Assembly (NCBI GenBank): GCA_002293605.1
Contig: DBDO01000068.1
Location: forward strand, 1-9,037
Direction: 5' to 3'
Length of the DNA stretch: 9,037 nt
Origin: Desulfovibrionaceae bacterium UBA930
GTDB taxonomy: Bacteria > Desulfobacterota > Desulfovibrionia > Desulfovibrionales > Desulfovibrionaceae
Made by a program: the position numbers and the translations under genes. The notes beneath the pieces were generated by a model. It was given only the letters and a program-made list of their open reading frames with translations. It was not told the origin of the DNA and did not search any database. Below are positions 1-7,265 of this stretch, in pieces (the first letter of the stretch is position 1; the number at the start of each line of letters is the position of its first letter).

Positions 1-6
1 GCGGGT

Positions 7-27
7 GCAGGGGGCCACGCCCCCTGC
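7..27. terminator. GC-rich hairpin downstream of katA, possible terminator
   Basis: A perfect 9-bp inverted repeat (GCAGGGGGC at 7-15, GCCCCCTGC at 19-27) encloses a 3-base loop and lies 24 bases past the katA stop codon. It could end katA transcription. No T-run follows the stem on either strand, so it is not a textbook intrinsic terminator. It may instead stabilise the 3' end of the message or be part of a dispersed GC-rich intergenic repeat. Confidence 0.45.
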
Positions 28-51
28 CGGTGGGGTCAGGGGAGGCGGAGC

Positions 52-1566
52 CTACCCTTCCGCTGTCGCCTTCATTCTCGCCTGATGCGTCATGCCGGAC
101 AGCTCCGTCACCTTTTTCATGTCGAGCCCCAGGGCCTTGGCCAGACGGGTGCCGTAGTCCTTGTCCGCGAGGTAGCAGTGGGCGCTGTGGCGGTACTTGA
201 CCTTTTCCGAAGCCGGGCCGATGTTCCGGGCCGTATTTTCAATCAGCAGAGCCTTTTTATCTTCGGTCATCAGGCGGTACAGATCGCCCGGCTGATAGAA
301 GCAGTCATCGCTTTTATCCTCTTTGGGCTCGTAAGAATCCATGGCCCCCTGTATTTCCAGCGGCGGCTCCTTAAATTCCGGCTGTTCGTCCCATTCATAG
401 CGGCTGTTCGGCTGGTAGCCGAGCGTTGAGCCGTAGTTGCCGTCCACCCGCATCTGTCCGTCCCTGTGGTAGGCGTGCACAGGGCATTTCGGCGCGTTCA
501 CGGGAATGGACATATGGTTGACGCCCAGGCGGTAGCGCTGGGCATCGCCGTAGGAAAAAAGGCGCCCTTGCAGCATTTTGTCCGGGGAAAGGCCTATGCC
601 CGGCACGATATTGGCGGGGTTGAAGGCGGCCTGTTCCACATCGGCAAAGTAGTTTGCCGGGTTGCGGTTCAATTCAAGCACGCCCACCGGTATGCGGGGA
701 AAGTCCTTGTAGCTCCATACCTTGGTGAGATCAAAGGGATTTTCCTTGTACTTTTTCGCCTGCGCTTCGCTCATGACCTGAATGGAGAACTCCCACTTCG
801 GAAAGTCGCCCCGCTCAATGGCTTCATAGAGATCGCGCTGATGGCTTTCCCGATCGCGCCCTACAAGTTCCTCGGCTTCCTGATCCGTGAGGTTTTTGAT
901 GCCCTGGCAGGTGCGCAGGTGAAATTTGACCCAGACGCGTTTATTATCCGCATTGATCAAACTGAAGGTATGGCTGCCAAAACCGTGCATGTGGCGGTAG
1001 GACAAGGGCAGGCCCCGATCGGACATGGTAATGGTTACCTGGTGCAGGGCCTCGGGCAGCATGCTCCAAAAATCCCAGTTGTTTTGCGCGGAACGCATGT
1101 TCGTTCTGGGGTCGCGCTTCACCGCATGGTTCAGATCCGGAAAGCGCAAGGGATCGCGCAGGAAAAAGACCGGGGTGTTGTTGCCCACCAGATCCCAGTT
1201 GCCGTCCTCGGTATAGAATTTAATGGCAAAGCCCCGGATATCGCGCTCGGCGTCTGCCGCGCCCCGCTCGCCCGCGACAGTGGAAAAGCGGACAAAGAGT
1301 TCGGTTTTCTTCCCTATTGCGGAGAATATTTTGGCTTTGCTGTATTTTGTGATGTCGTGCGTCACCGTAAAGCTGCCGAACGCGCCCGAGCCTTTGGCAT
1401 GCATGCGCCGCTCGGGAATGACCTCGCGATCAAAATGCGCAAGTTTTTCAATGAACCAGGGGTTCTGGAGCATCATGCCCCCGCGGGAACCAGCGGTTGT
1501 CGAATTGGTGTTGTCCGCTACCGGCGCGCCCGCCGCTGTCGTCAGTTTTTTACCGATTTTCTTCAT
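52..1566 (-). CDS. katA: Monofunctional heme catalase
   Basis: Breaks hydrogen peroxide down to water and oxygen in the cytoplasm. The 504-residue product matches the usual length of small-subunit (clade 3 type) catalases and is full length. Visible active-site parts are the distal His56 in RRMHAKG, Asn129 in GNNTPVFF, and the proximal heme-ligand Tyr339 in RLFSYGDAQRYRLG. These three are spaced as in bovine liver catalase (His75, Asn148, Tyr358). The start at 1566 is chosen because GAAGGAG lies just upstream and the protein then begins MKKIGKKLTT. The open frame continues 41 codons further, to 1689, but that part is low-complexity and unlike catalases. The first 30 residues are a Gly/Ala/Thr-rich lead-in. 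The gene stands alone and is divergent from kbp, so it probably has its own stress-responsive promoter in the spacer. No PerR or OxyR box could be assigned with confidence. Confidence 0.97.
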   Translation of the reverse strand: MKKIGKKLTTAAGAPVADNTNSTTAGSRGGMMLQNPWFIEKLAHFDREVIPERRMHAKGSGAFGSFTVTHDITKYSKAKIFSAIGKKTELFVRFSTVAGERGAADAERDIRGFAIKFYTEDGNWDLVGNNTPVFFLRDPLRFPDLNHAVKRDPRTNMRSAQNNWDFWSMLPEALHQVTITMSDRGLPLSYRHMHGFGSHTFSLINADNKRVWVKFHLRTCQGIKNLTDQEAEELVGRDRESHQRDLYEAIERGDFPKWEFSIQVMSEAQAKKYKENPFDLTKVWSYKDFPRIPVGVLELNRNPANYFADVEQAAFNPANIVPGIGLSPDKMLQGRLFSYGDAQRYRLGVNHMSIPVNAPKCPVHAYHRDGQMRVDGNYGSTLGYQPNSRYEWDEQPEFKEPPLEIQGAMDSYEPKEDKSDDCFYQPGDLYRLMTEDKKALLIENTARNIGPASEKVKYRHSAHCYLADKDYGTRLAKALGLDMKKVTELSGMTHQARMKATAEG

Positions 1567-1586
1567 AAATATTCTCCTTCGTCTAT

Positions 1587-1611
1587 AAAGAATATGAGAA
1601 AGCAAAGAATA
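1587..1611. repeat. Two direct AAAGAATA repeats in the katA leader
   Basis: Identical 8-mers start 17 bases apart, at 1587 and 1604, about 20-45 bases upstream of the katA start codon. The spacing is somewhat more than one and a half helix turns. They could be a regulator half-site pair, or the AT-rich -10 zone of katA, which reads TATTCTTT on its coding strand. Chance similarity in an AT-rich leader is quite possible. Confidence 0.3.
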
Positions 1612-1772
1612 CACAAAAAAAAACAAAAAAGGAATATGACAACGAAAGTCTTTGCCTTTCTCCTGACCTGGCTGGCAAGCCCGGCGCAAAGCCGCCAGGA
1701 GAGGAAGGAGACAGCCCCTAGGGCAAAGGCGATCACGCCTTCAGAGTGCGCCCCCCTTTACACAGCCCTCTC

Positions 1773-1800
1773 TTGATGCTATTCAGTAATAATATAGATA
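1773..1800 (+). promoter_or_regulatory. Possible kbp promoter
   Basis: TTGATG at 1773-1778 is followed after 16 bases by TAGATA (1795-1800) inside a very AT-rich stretch. That would place the transcript start about 40 bases before the kbp start codon. The -10 match is imperfect and overlapping alternatives exist, such as TATAAA at 1805-1810, so the exact boxes are uncertain. Confidence 0.35.
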
Positions 1801-1848
1801 TTTCTATAAATTGGGAGCAGTCCCTATCACTTCAGCAAGGAGACTACT

Positions 1849-2289
1849 ATGGGCCTTTTCAGCTTTATCAAAAGCGTGGGAGAAAAACTCGGTGTTGGCG
1901 ACAGCCACCCCAAGGCCGAAGACCTGAAGAAAAACCTCGACTCCTACAAATTGGGAACAGACGGGGTACAACTCAGTATGGACGGGGACAAGGTAGTGCT
2001 CGCAGGGGCGGTCAAGGATCAGGCCACCCTGGAAAAAATGGTGCTGGCCGTGGGCAATGCCGCAGGCGTTGCCGAGGTGAAGACCGATGACGTGAAAATC
2101 GAAAGCCCTGAGAAGGAATCGGCCTTTTACACGGTGAAAAGCGGGGACAACCTCTGGAAAATCGCCGAGGCCCATTACGGCAAGGGGAACGGCGCGAAAA
2201 ACAACATCATTTTTGAAGCCAACCGCCCCATGCTCAGTTCGCCGGACAAAATTTACCCCGGTCAGGTTTTGCGCATTCCTCCGCTCTAG
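1849..2289 (+). CDS. kbp: Kbp/YgaU-like BON and LysM domain protein
   Basis: A 146-residue soluble protein with no signal peptide. A BON domain spans about residues 20-85 and contains GDKVVLAGAVKDQATLEKM and GVAEVKTDDVKI. A C-terminal LysM domain follows (about 92-145), opening with YTVKSGDNLWKIAEAHYG and closing with IYPGQVLRIPPL. Order and length match Escherichia coli Kbp (formerly YgaU), a cytoplasmic potassium-binding protein linked to osmotic and envelope stress. Potassium binding here is inferred from the family. The start is well supported: AAGGAG at 1837-1842, six bases ahead of ATG. The gene is divergent from katA, which could mean a shared stress response, though the sequence does not prove this. 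A strong hairpin follows the stop codon. Confidence 0.9.
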   Translation: MGLFSFIKSVGEKLGVGDSHPKAEDLKKNLDSYKLGTDGVQLSMDGDKVVLAGAVKDQATLEKMVLAVGNAAGVAEVKTDDVKIESPEKESAFYTVKSGDNLWKIAEAHYGKGNGAKNNIIFEANRPMLSSPDKIYPGQVLRIPPL

Positions 2290-2317
2290 GTTCAGTCCGT
2301 CATCCCACACAGTTCGC

Positions 2318-2350
2318 GTCCCCTGCATCAGCCTGCCTGGTGCAGGGGAC
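2318..2350. terminator. Strong hairpin between kbp and the C11 protease gene
   Basis: GTCCCCTGCATCAG (2318-2331) pairs with CTGGTGCAGGGGAC (2337-2350), giving 14 bp with one G-U wobble and a 5-base loop. The outer 10 bp are perfect. It begins 28 bases after the kbp stop and ends 20 bases before the protease start. No T-run follows on either strand, so it may be a U-less terminator, an RNA-stability element, or a structure controlling read-through into the protease gene. Confidence 0.5.
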
Positions 2351-2370
2351 TGCATGCCAAAGGCACAATC

Positions 2371-3594
2371 ATGAACATAAAAAACCTCTTACAACTCGTC
2401 CTGCTTCTTACGGCAGTAATGCTGCTACCCGCGAACGGAACGGCCCAGACTGCCGAAACCCGCGTTTTTCTGCTCTATGATAATATCGGCGAACCCTATT
2501 TTACGAACAATGTGGACGAAGCGGGCAGCGCGGTAGCCGCGCAAAAAGCCGGCAACGAAACACGCGTGCTGGTTTTTCACAAAAGAGACAAGGGCGGCAA
2601 CCTCATCTATGAACTGGTCAAAGACGCCTCGGCGCGCAAGGGCTTTCGCAAACAGACGCTGAAAACGTATGCCTCCGGCGCGAACGACTCCTTTTCTCCC
2701 GACACCCTTGCCGCTGTCGTTGGCGATATGCGCGCCTTTGCTCCTGCCACCCGCTACGGCTTTGCTTTCGGCTCCCACGGCATGGGCTGGATTCCAAAAG
2801 CAATTACAATCGACCCCAAGTCGCCCGGCGGTAAAAATCCCGCTGTGCAGCTTCTGCCGGAAGAGCAGAAGACCGCTGCGCAGCCAGGGGGACGCGCCCG
2901 CTATTTTACCTCTGACGAGGACGAAAGACTCGACATAGCGGAATTTGCCAGCGCCATAGGCGCATGGAACTGGGACTTCATCCTTTTTGACGACTGCTAC
3001 CTGGGCTCGGTCGAAGCCCTCTATGAAATGCGCGCCCTGGCGAACCATTTTATCGTTTCCTCAGCCGAAATCCTCCTTGACGGCTTCCGCTATGAGCAGG
3101 TGATCAAAAGAATTTTCGCAGACTGGAATGATCTGGCGGGAATCGCTAAAGACTTTGTTGACTACTACCGGGAAAGCACCGACCCCGATGCCACGGTATC
3201 CGTGGTAAAGACAGCGGAACTGGACGCCCTTGCGGCATGCGTCAAGGCGATATTTCGCAGCCCCGGCTGGAAATCCGTAAATCCGGGCCTGAACCCGATT
3301 CAATTCTTCGATGGGCTGGGTTCCCACATCTTTTTCGATCTTGATGATTACATCCGCCACGGCATTTCTCCTGACAGCGCCGAATACAAAGCCTTTGCCG
3401 CCCAGTTGCAAAAGACGGTCGTTTTCAAAGACGCTACCGAAACCTTTACCTCTGACTTTGGCAAGGTGGGAAAGCGCTACCCCATTAGCAATCACTCGGG
3501 GCTGACCAGCTTCATCCCCTGGTCCGGGACTGAAGTTTTGATGCCCTACTACAAACAAACGGCATGGTATGCTGCCGTCTATAAGGAACAATAA
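2371..3594 (+). CDS. Secreted clostripain-family (C11) cysteine protease
   Basis: A 407-residue protein with an N-terminal signal peptide (KNLLQLVLLLTAVMLLPANG, cleavage near residues 24-27), so it should act in the periplasm or outside the cell. The clan CD dyad is clear: His136 in FAFGSHGMGW at the end of one strand, and Cys209 in WDFILFDDCYLGSVEALYEM. The downstream IVSSAEILLDGFRYEQVI matches the usual C11 sequence after the catalytic Cys. C11 enzymes such as clostripain and PmC11 usually cut after Arg or Lys and often self-process; specificity here is inferred. The Ca-binding and autocleavage sites could not be located with confidence. There is no strong ribosome binding site; only AAGG lies before ATG, inside a small TGCC/GGCA dyad at 2355-2365. 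Its stop overlaps the start of the next gene, tying it to the FGE-like partner. Confidence 0.88.
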   Translation: MNIKNLLQLVLLLTAVMLLPANGTAQTAETRVFLLYDNIGEPYFTNNVDEAGSAVAAQKAGNETRVLVFHKRDKGGNLIYELVKDASARKGFRKQTLKTYASGANDSFSPDTLAAVVGDMRAFAPATRYGFAFGSHGMGWIPKAITIDPKSPGGKNPAVQLLPEEQKTAAQPGGRARYFTSDEDERLDIAEFASAIGAWNWDFILFDDCYLGSVEALYEMRALANHFIVSSAEILLDGFRYEQVIKRIFADWNDLAGIAKDFVDYYRESTDPDATVSVVKTAELDALAACVKAIFRSPGWKSVNPGLNPIQFFDGLGSHIFFDLDDYIRHGISPDSAEYKAFAAQLQKTVVFKDATETFTSDFGKVGKRYPISNHSGLTSFIPWSGTEVLMPYYKQTAWYAAVYKEQ

Positions 3595-4379
3595 TGAAAA
3601 AAAATACTGTATGGCTGACAAGCCTTTTCTGCCTTTTTCTGCTCGCGCCTGCGGCAGGGGCAGCCCCGGCCTCCGAACAGGGCTATGTCAACAGCATGGG
3701 CATGGAGTTTGTGCTTATTCCGGCGGGCGAATTTACGATGGGGACAGAGCCCAAAAAGGAAGGCGGCACCCCTGATGAAGCGCCCATGCACAAGGTGAGC
3801 ATCGACAAGCCCTTTTTCCTGGGCAAATATGAGGTGACCCAGGCCCAGTGGGAGGCGGTAATGGGGAAAAACCCCTCGAAATTCAAAGGCCCCTCCAACC
3901 CGGTGGAGCAGGTATCCTGGCTTGCGGCCCAGGAATTCATTAAACGCCTGAACGCCAAGGAAGGCCACACGCGCTACCGCCTGCCCACAGAGGCGGAATG
4001 GGAATACGCCGCCCGCGCGGGCACGGACAGCGCCTATTCCTTTGGAAACGAAAGCAAAGACCTGACTCACTACGCATGGTACGATGGCAACTCCGCAGAC
4101 TCAACCCACCCGGTGGGGCAGAAGGCGGCCAACCCCTGGGGGCTCTTTGACATGCACGGCAATGTGTACGAATGGGCACAGGACTGGTATGGCGAAAAGT
4201 ATTATGCAGACAGCCCCAAAGAAGATCCGCAAGGCCCTGCCAAGGGCCTGCACCGCGTGAACCGCGGCGGCAGCTGGCTCAATACTCCGGAAGACTGCCG
4301 CTCCGGCCTGCGCAGCTACCTTCTGCCGGACGGCACCTTTGACTCAATCGGCCTGCGCCTGGCGCTTTCTCCCGAATAA
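3594..4379 (+). CDS. Secreted formylglycine-generating-enzyme-like (SUMF1 fold) protein
   Basis: A 261-residue protein with a signal peptide (KKNTVWLTSLFCLFLLAPAAGAA, cleavage near 23-26) followed by one full SUMF1/FGE-sulfatase domain. Family motifs in order: MEFVLIPAGEFTMG (37-50), KYEVTQAQWEAVMG, RYRLPTEAEWEYAARAG, NPWGLFDMHGNVYEW (180-194) and RVNRGGSW (221-228). In true FGE two cysteines follow GGS (human Cys336 and Cys341). Here the first is Asn230 and only the second remains (Cys235), so sulfatase-activating oxidase activity is unlikely. Export also argues against it. The fold is more probably a binding or structural module, as in many bacterial paralogs, but its role is unknown. Its ATG shares one base with the protease stop (TAATG), implying coupled translation. 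Codons 1-4 contain an A8 run (3597-3604). Confidence 0.87.
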   Translation: MKKNTVWLTSLFCLFLLAPAAGAAPASEQGYVNSMGMEFVLIPAGEFTMGTEPKKEGGTPDEAPMHKVSIDKPFFLGKYEVTQAQWEAVMGKNPSKFKGPSNPVEQVSWLAAQEFIKRLNAKEGHTRYRLPTEAEWEYAARAGTDSAYSFGNESKDLTHYAWYDGNSADSTHPVGQKAANPWGLFDMHGNVYEWAQDWYGEKYYADSPKEDPQGPAKGLHRVNRGGSWLNTPEDCRSGLRSYLLPDGTFDSIGLRLALSPE

Positions 4380-4381
4380 AC

Positions 4382-4408
4382 TTGAAGAAAAAAGCACTTG
4401 GGTATAAT
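4382..4408 (+). promoter_or_regulatory. Promoter for the O-antigen ligase family gene
   Basis: A perfect TATAAT at 4403-4408 is preceded by TTGAAG at 4382-4387 with a 15-base spacer, slightly shorter than optimal. It starts 3 bases after the FGE-like stop. Transcription would begin around 4414-4418, inside the following inverted repeat, leaving a leader of about 55 bases. Confidence 0.55.
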
Positions 4409-4441
4409 ATGAAGGGCTGTACACAAAAACAGCCCTTCATA
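4408..4441. promoter_or_regulatory. Perfect 13-bp inverted repeat overlapping the predicted transcript start
   Basis: TATGAAGGGCTGT (4408-4420) is the exact reverse complement of ACAGCCCTTCATA (4429-4441), with an 8-base A-rich loop. The left arm begins on the last base of TATAAT. Neither strand has a T-run after the stem, so a plain terminator is unlikely unless U-independent. It could be an operator dyad covering the start site, or a hairpin ending the upstream protease/FGE-like message. Confidence 0.55.
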
Positions 4442-4472
4442 ACCTTACACGGCGCAACGTGCCTCGCAACAT

Positions 4473-5849
4473 ATGAACAATACCGTATCCTCTCCGACTT
4501 ACAGAGCCTTGCTCGAACGCGTCACGCTATTCTCCATCAAGCATAAAAATACGTTACTCGCGCTGTATACTCTTTGCTGGATCCTGCTTTTTTATCGACA
4601 TTCTTTTGATTTCACCGAGCGCGCGTTCAGGGTGCCGCTTATCATCTTAACCCTGCCGCTTTTATTGAGTCTACAAAGGCAGGGGGGAATCAGCTACTTG
4701 CTCTACGCTCCGCAAGGCTACTGCGTCATGCTCATGGTTCTGGCCGCCTATGTCGCCGCCTTTGCCAGCCCCTTTCCCGAAGTTCGCTCTTTTGGACATA
4801 TCGTTGTTGGCTGGCTTATCCTGGCCCTGGCCGGATATTCCATAAAACTGGCCCTGCCGGACAAAGCCTTGCGCTTCATGCTCCTCGGCCACATTCTCGG
4901 CCTGATCCTGTCGGCGCTGTGGGCCGCAGGCGGCCTCGCTCTGGGGCTTTTGGCCCCGTCTGATCTGATCTTTTACGACACAAAACGCCTGGCACTTTTC
5001 ACCGGCACCCCCAACACCCTGGGGCTTATGGCGGGCCTGGCCCTGACCGGCCAGTTTTTTTTCTGGAAACACGGGCGGCGCATTATCTCCCCCAAAGCAG
5101 ATATGGCGCTTTTTTTTATCGTCCTGGCGCTGCTGCTGGCAACACAGTCCAGAGCGAATCTCGGCGCGTTCGCAATCAGCGCTACAGCCATAGTGATAGC
5201 CGCTTCAGCAAAAGCCCTGCGCGCTATGGCGCTTGCCTTTTTCTGCGGAGCTCTCCTCATCGCCGCCCTGTACGGCATAGGGCAGCTTGAGCCTCTCAAG
5301 ACCTGCACGCCCTATCAAAGAATGATCTCCCTCCTCTCCCACCCTTTGCAAGACGGCTCCATCACGGGACGCCTGGGCATCTGGGAGGTAGCTGTGGAGA
5401 GCGCTGCCGAGCGCCCGCTCACGGGCTACGGCCTGCGCATGTTCCCCCAGGTTTATGAGAAATATATGGCAAAGCACGGTGCCGAGTTACGCGCTCAATA
5501 TGCCTATGTGGAACCAAAGGGCGGGCATGCGCACAATCTGGTCCTGGGCGTGCTGACCGAGCTGGGGCTTCTGGGGCTTCTTCCCCTGCTTTGTATTTAC
5601 ATTCAGGCCTTCTGGCCGCGCGTGGCGGCTGCAAGCAGCGATCTGCGCTGTTTGCAGGCCTTCTTTCTTTTTTTCTTCACGTGGGGACTCGCTGATTATC
5701 TATTATACAGCATTATTCATGGCGATCTCTTTTTTGCCATCGTAGGCCTGTTTATGGGGACGCTCTATTGTACATGGACACAGGATAAACATGGCGTCAA
5801 TGCCGCGCATCACGAGCGTATTATGAAAAAAGTCAGACAGACCAGCTAA
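4473..5849 (+). CDS. O-antigen ligase / polymerase family membrane protein (Wzy_C, WaaL-like)
   Basis: A 458-residue inner-membrane protein with about 11-12 hydrophobic segments (roughly 24-41, 54-68, 81-99, 106-122, 133-160, 174-198, 209-225, 228-270, 355-382, 394-412, 418-435). The Wzy_C signature is present: SRANLGAF (226-233), TGRLGIWEVAVESAAERPLTGYG with Arg300, a large periplasmic loop (about 272-352), and GHAHNLVLGVLTELGLLGLL with His352 and His354. Members either join undecaprenyl-linked glycan to lipid A-core (WaaL) or polymerise repeats (Wzy). The two are hard to tell apart by sequence; WaaL-like is a guess from the glycosyltransferase neighbours. The ATG at 4473 is the first start available but has no clear Shine-Dalgarno, so initiation may be weak. 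Two T8 runs (5055-5062 and 5110-5117) lie in Phe codons. It converges on the family 8 gene. Confidence 0.85.
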   Translation: MNNTVSSPTYRALLERVTLFSIKHKNTLLALYTLCWILLFYRHSFDFTERAFRVPLIILTLPLLLSLQRQGGISYLLYAPQGYCVMLMVLAAYVAAFASPFPEVRSFGHIVVGWLILALAGYSIKLALPDKALRFMLLGHILGLILSALWAAGGLALGLLAPSDLIFYDTKRLALFTGTPNTLGLMAGLALTGQFFFWKHGRRIISPKADMALFFIVLALLLATQSRANLGAFAISATAIVIAASAKALRAMALAFFCGALLIAALYGIGQLEPLKTCTPYQRMISLLSHPLQDGSITGRLGIWEVAVESAAERPLTGYGLRMFPQVYEKYMAKHGAELRAQYAYVEPKGGHAHNLVLGVLTELGLLGLLPLLCIYIQAFWPRVAAASSDLRCLQAFFLFFFTWGLADYLLYSIIHGDLFFAIVGLFMGTLYCTWTQDKHGVNAAHHERIMKKVRQTS

Positions 5850-5900
5850 ACGGACAAACTGCCAGAGTATTTCAACACAGGGCCCCTGAGCCTAAAGTCC

Positions 5901-6959
<1,059 letters not shown>

Positions 6960-6991
6960 GGCGCATGCCCCCTTCTCTCGTAAAAATTCAT
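6960..6991 (-). promoter_or_regulatory. Leader with alternative start codons in the other two frames
   Basis: An upstream ATG at 6964-6966 lies seven bases before the annotated ATG in another frame. It has no stop before or inside the repeat and would join the coding frame at 10 (or 13) CAAT units, since 29 + 40 = 69. A third ATG at 6989-6991 covers the last frame but meets TGA at 6956-6958, before the repeat, so 9 or 12 units should be OFF. The purine-rich GAAGGGGG (6968-6975) serves the 6959 start at normal spacing and sits only about 4 bases from the 6966 start, predicting unequal strength. Confidence 0.6.
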
Positions 6992-7265
6992 ATTTGCGGA
7001 GATAGCTCTTCTATACAAAATACATATATTGTACAAGACCAATCATCTCATTTCTGATAGCGCTTTAAAGCAGGGCCTATGCCTTTCCTCGTCCCTTTCA
7101 ACGCCCCGGCATGCCCGAGTTCTGAAAAATTCACCCTTTCCCTTAACGAGGCTTGCCCGCTATGCGGGAAAAAGTATATTAGGCCTGAACGGCGGGGCGG
7201 TACAAAAGCAATAGCTGCCCCTGCAAGCGCAAGGCGCGACACGAAAAACAGATGCGGATTCCCCT
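6992..7265. other. Divergent GT8 / GT4 intergenic region
   Basis: No convincing gene is seen here. The GT8 side is AT-rich and contains TTGTAC (7036-7031) and TATAGA (7015-7010) on the minus strand with a 15-base spacer, a weak promoter candidate. The -35 overlaps the perfect palindrome TTGTACAA (7029-7036). Towards GT4, TTGCCC (7153-7158) and TATATT (7175-7180) with a 16-base spacer could be its promoter. A small CCCGC-TAT-GCGGG dyad (7156-7168) falls within that spacer. Confidence 0.4.

Larger units (their letters stand above)
1567..1848. other. Divergent katA / kbp intergenic control region
   Basis: This 282-base spacer holds both leaders and no convincing gene. On the katA side it contains a strong ribosome binding site, an A9-C-A6 tract (1615-1630) and two direct AAAGAATA copies (1587-1594 and 1604-1611). 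In the middle is a loose nested dyad: CTTTGCC at 1650-1656 with GGCAAAG at 1722-1728, and inside it CTCCTG at 1660-1665 with CAGGAG at 1696-1701. The kbp-proximal 80 bases are AT-rich and probably carry its promoter. Confidence 0.6.

Noticed and set aside
1567..1689. Upstream extension of katA to an earlier ATG at 1689
   Set aside because: The added 41 residues are unlike catalase N-termini, and the strong GAAGGAG sits immediately before the ATG at 1566.
466..1776. 436-codon open frame on the plus strand
   Set aside because: It is antisense to katA; the catalase frame has complete active-site motifs, and the long opposite frame follows from GC-rich codon structure.
2425..3048. 207-codon minus-strand open frame opposite the protease
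   Set aside because: No domain or start signal; the opposite strand encodes the C11 catalytic motifs.
5850..5900. CAGGGCCCCTG dyad between the convergent ligase and family 8 genes as a bidirectional terminator
   Set aside because: The arms are 5 bases with a 1-base centre, which cannot form a stable hairpin, and no T-run follows.
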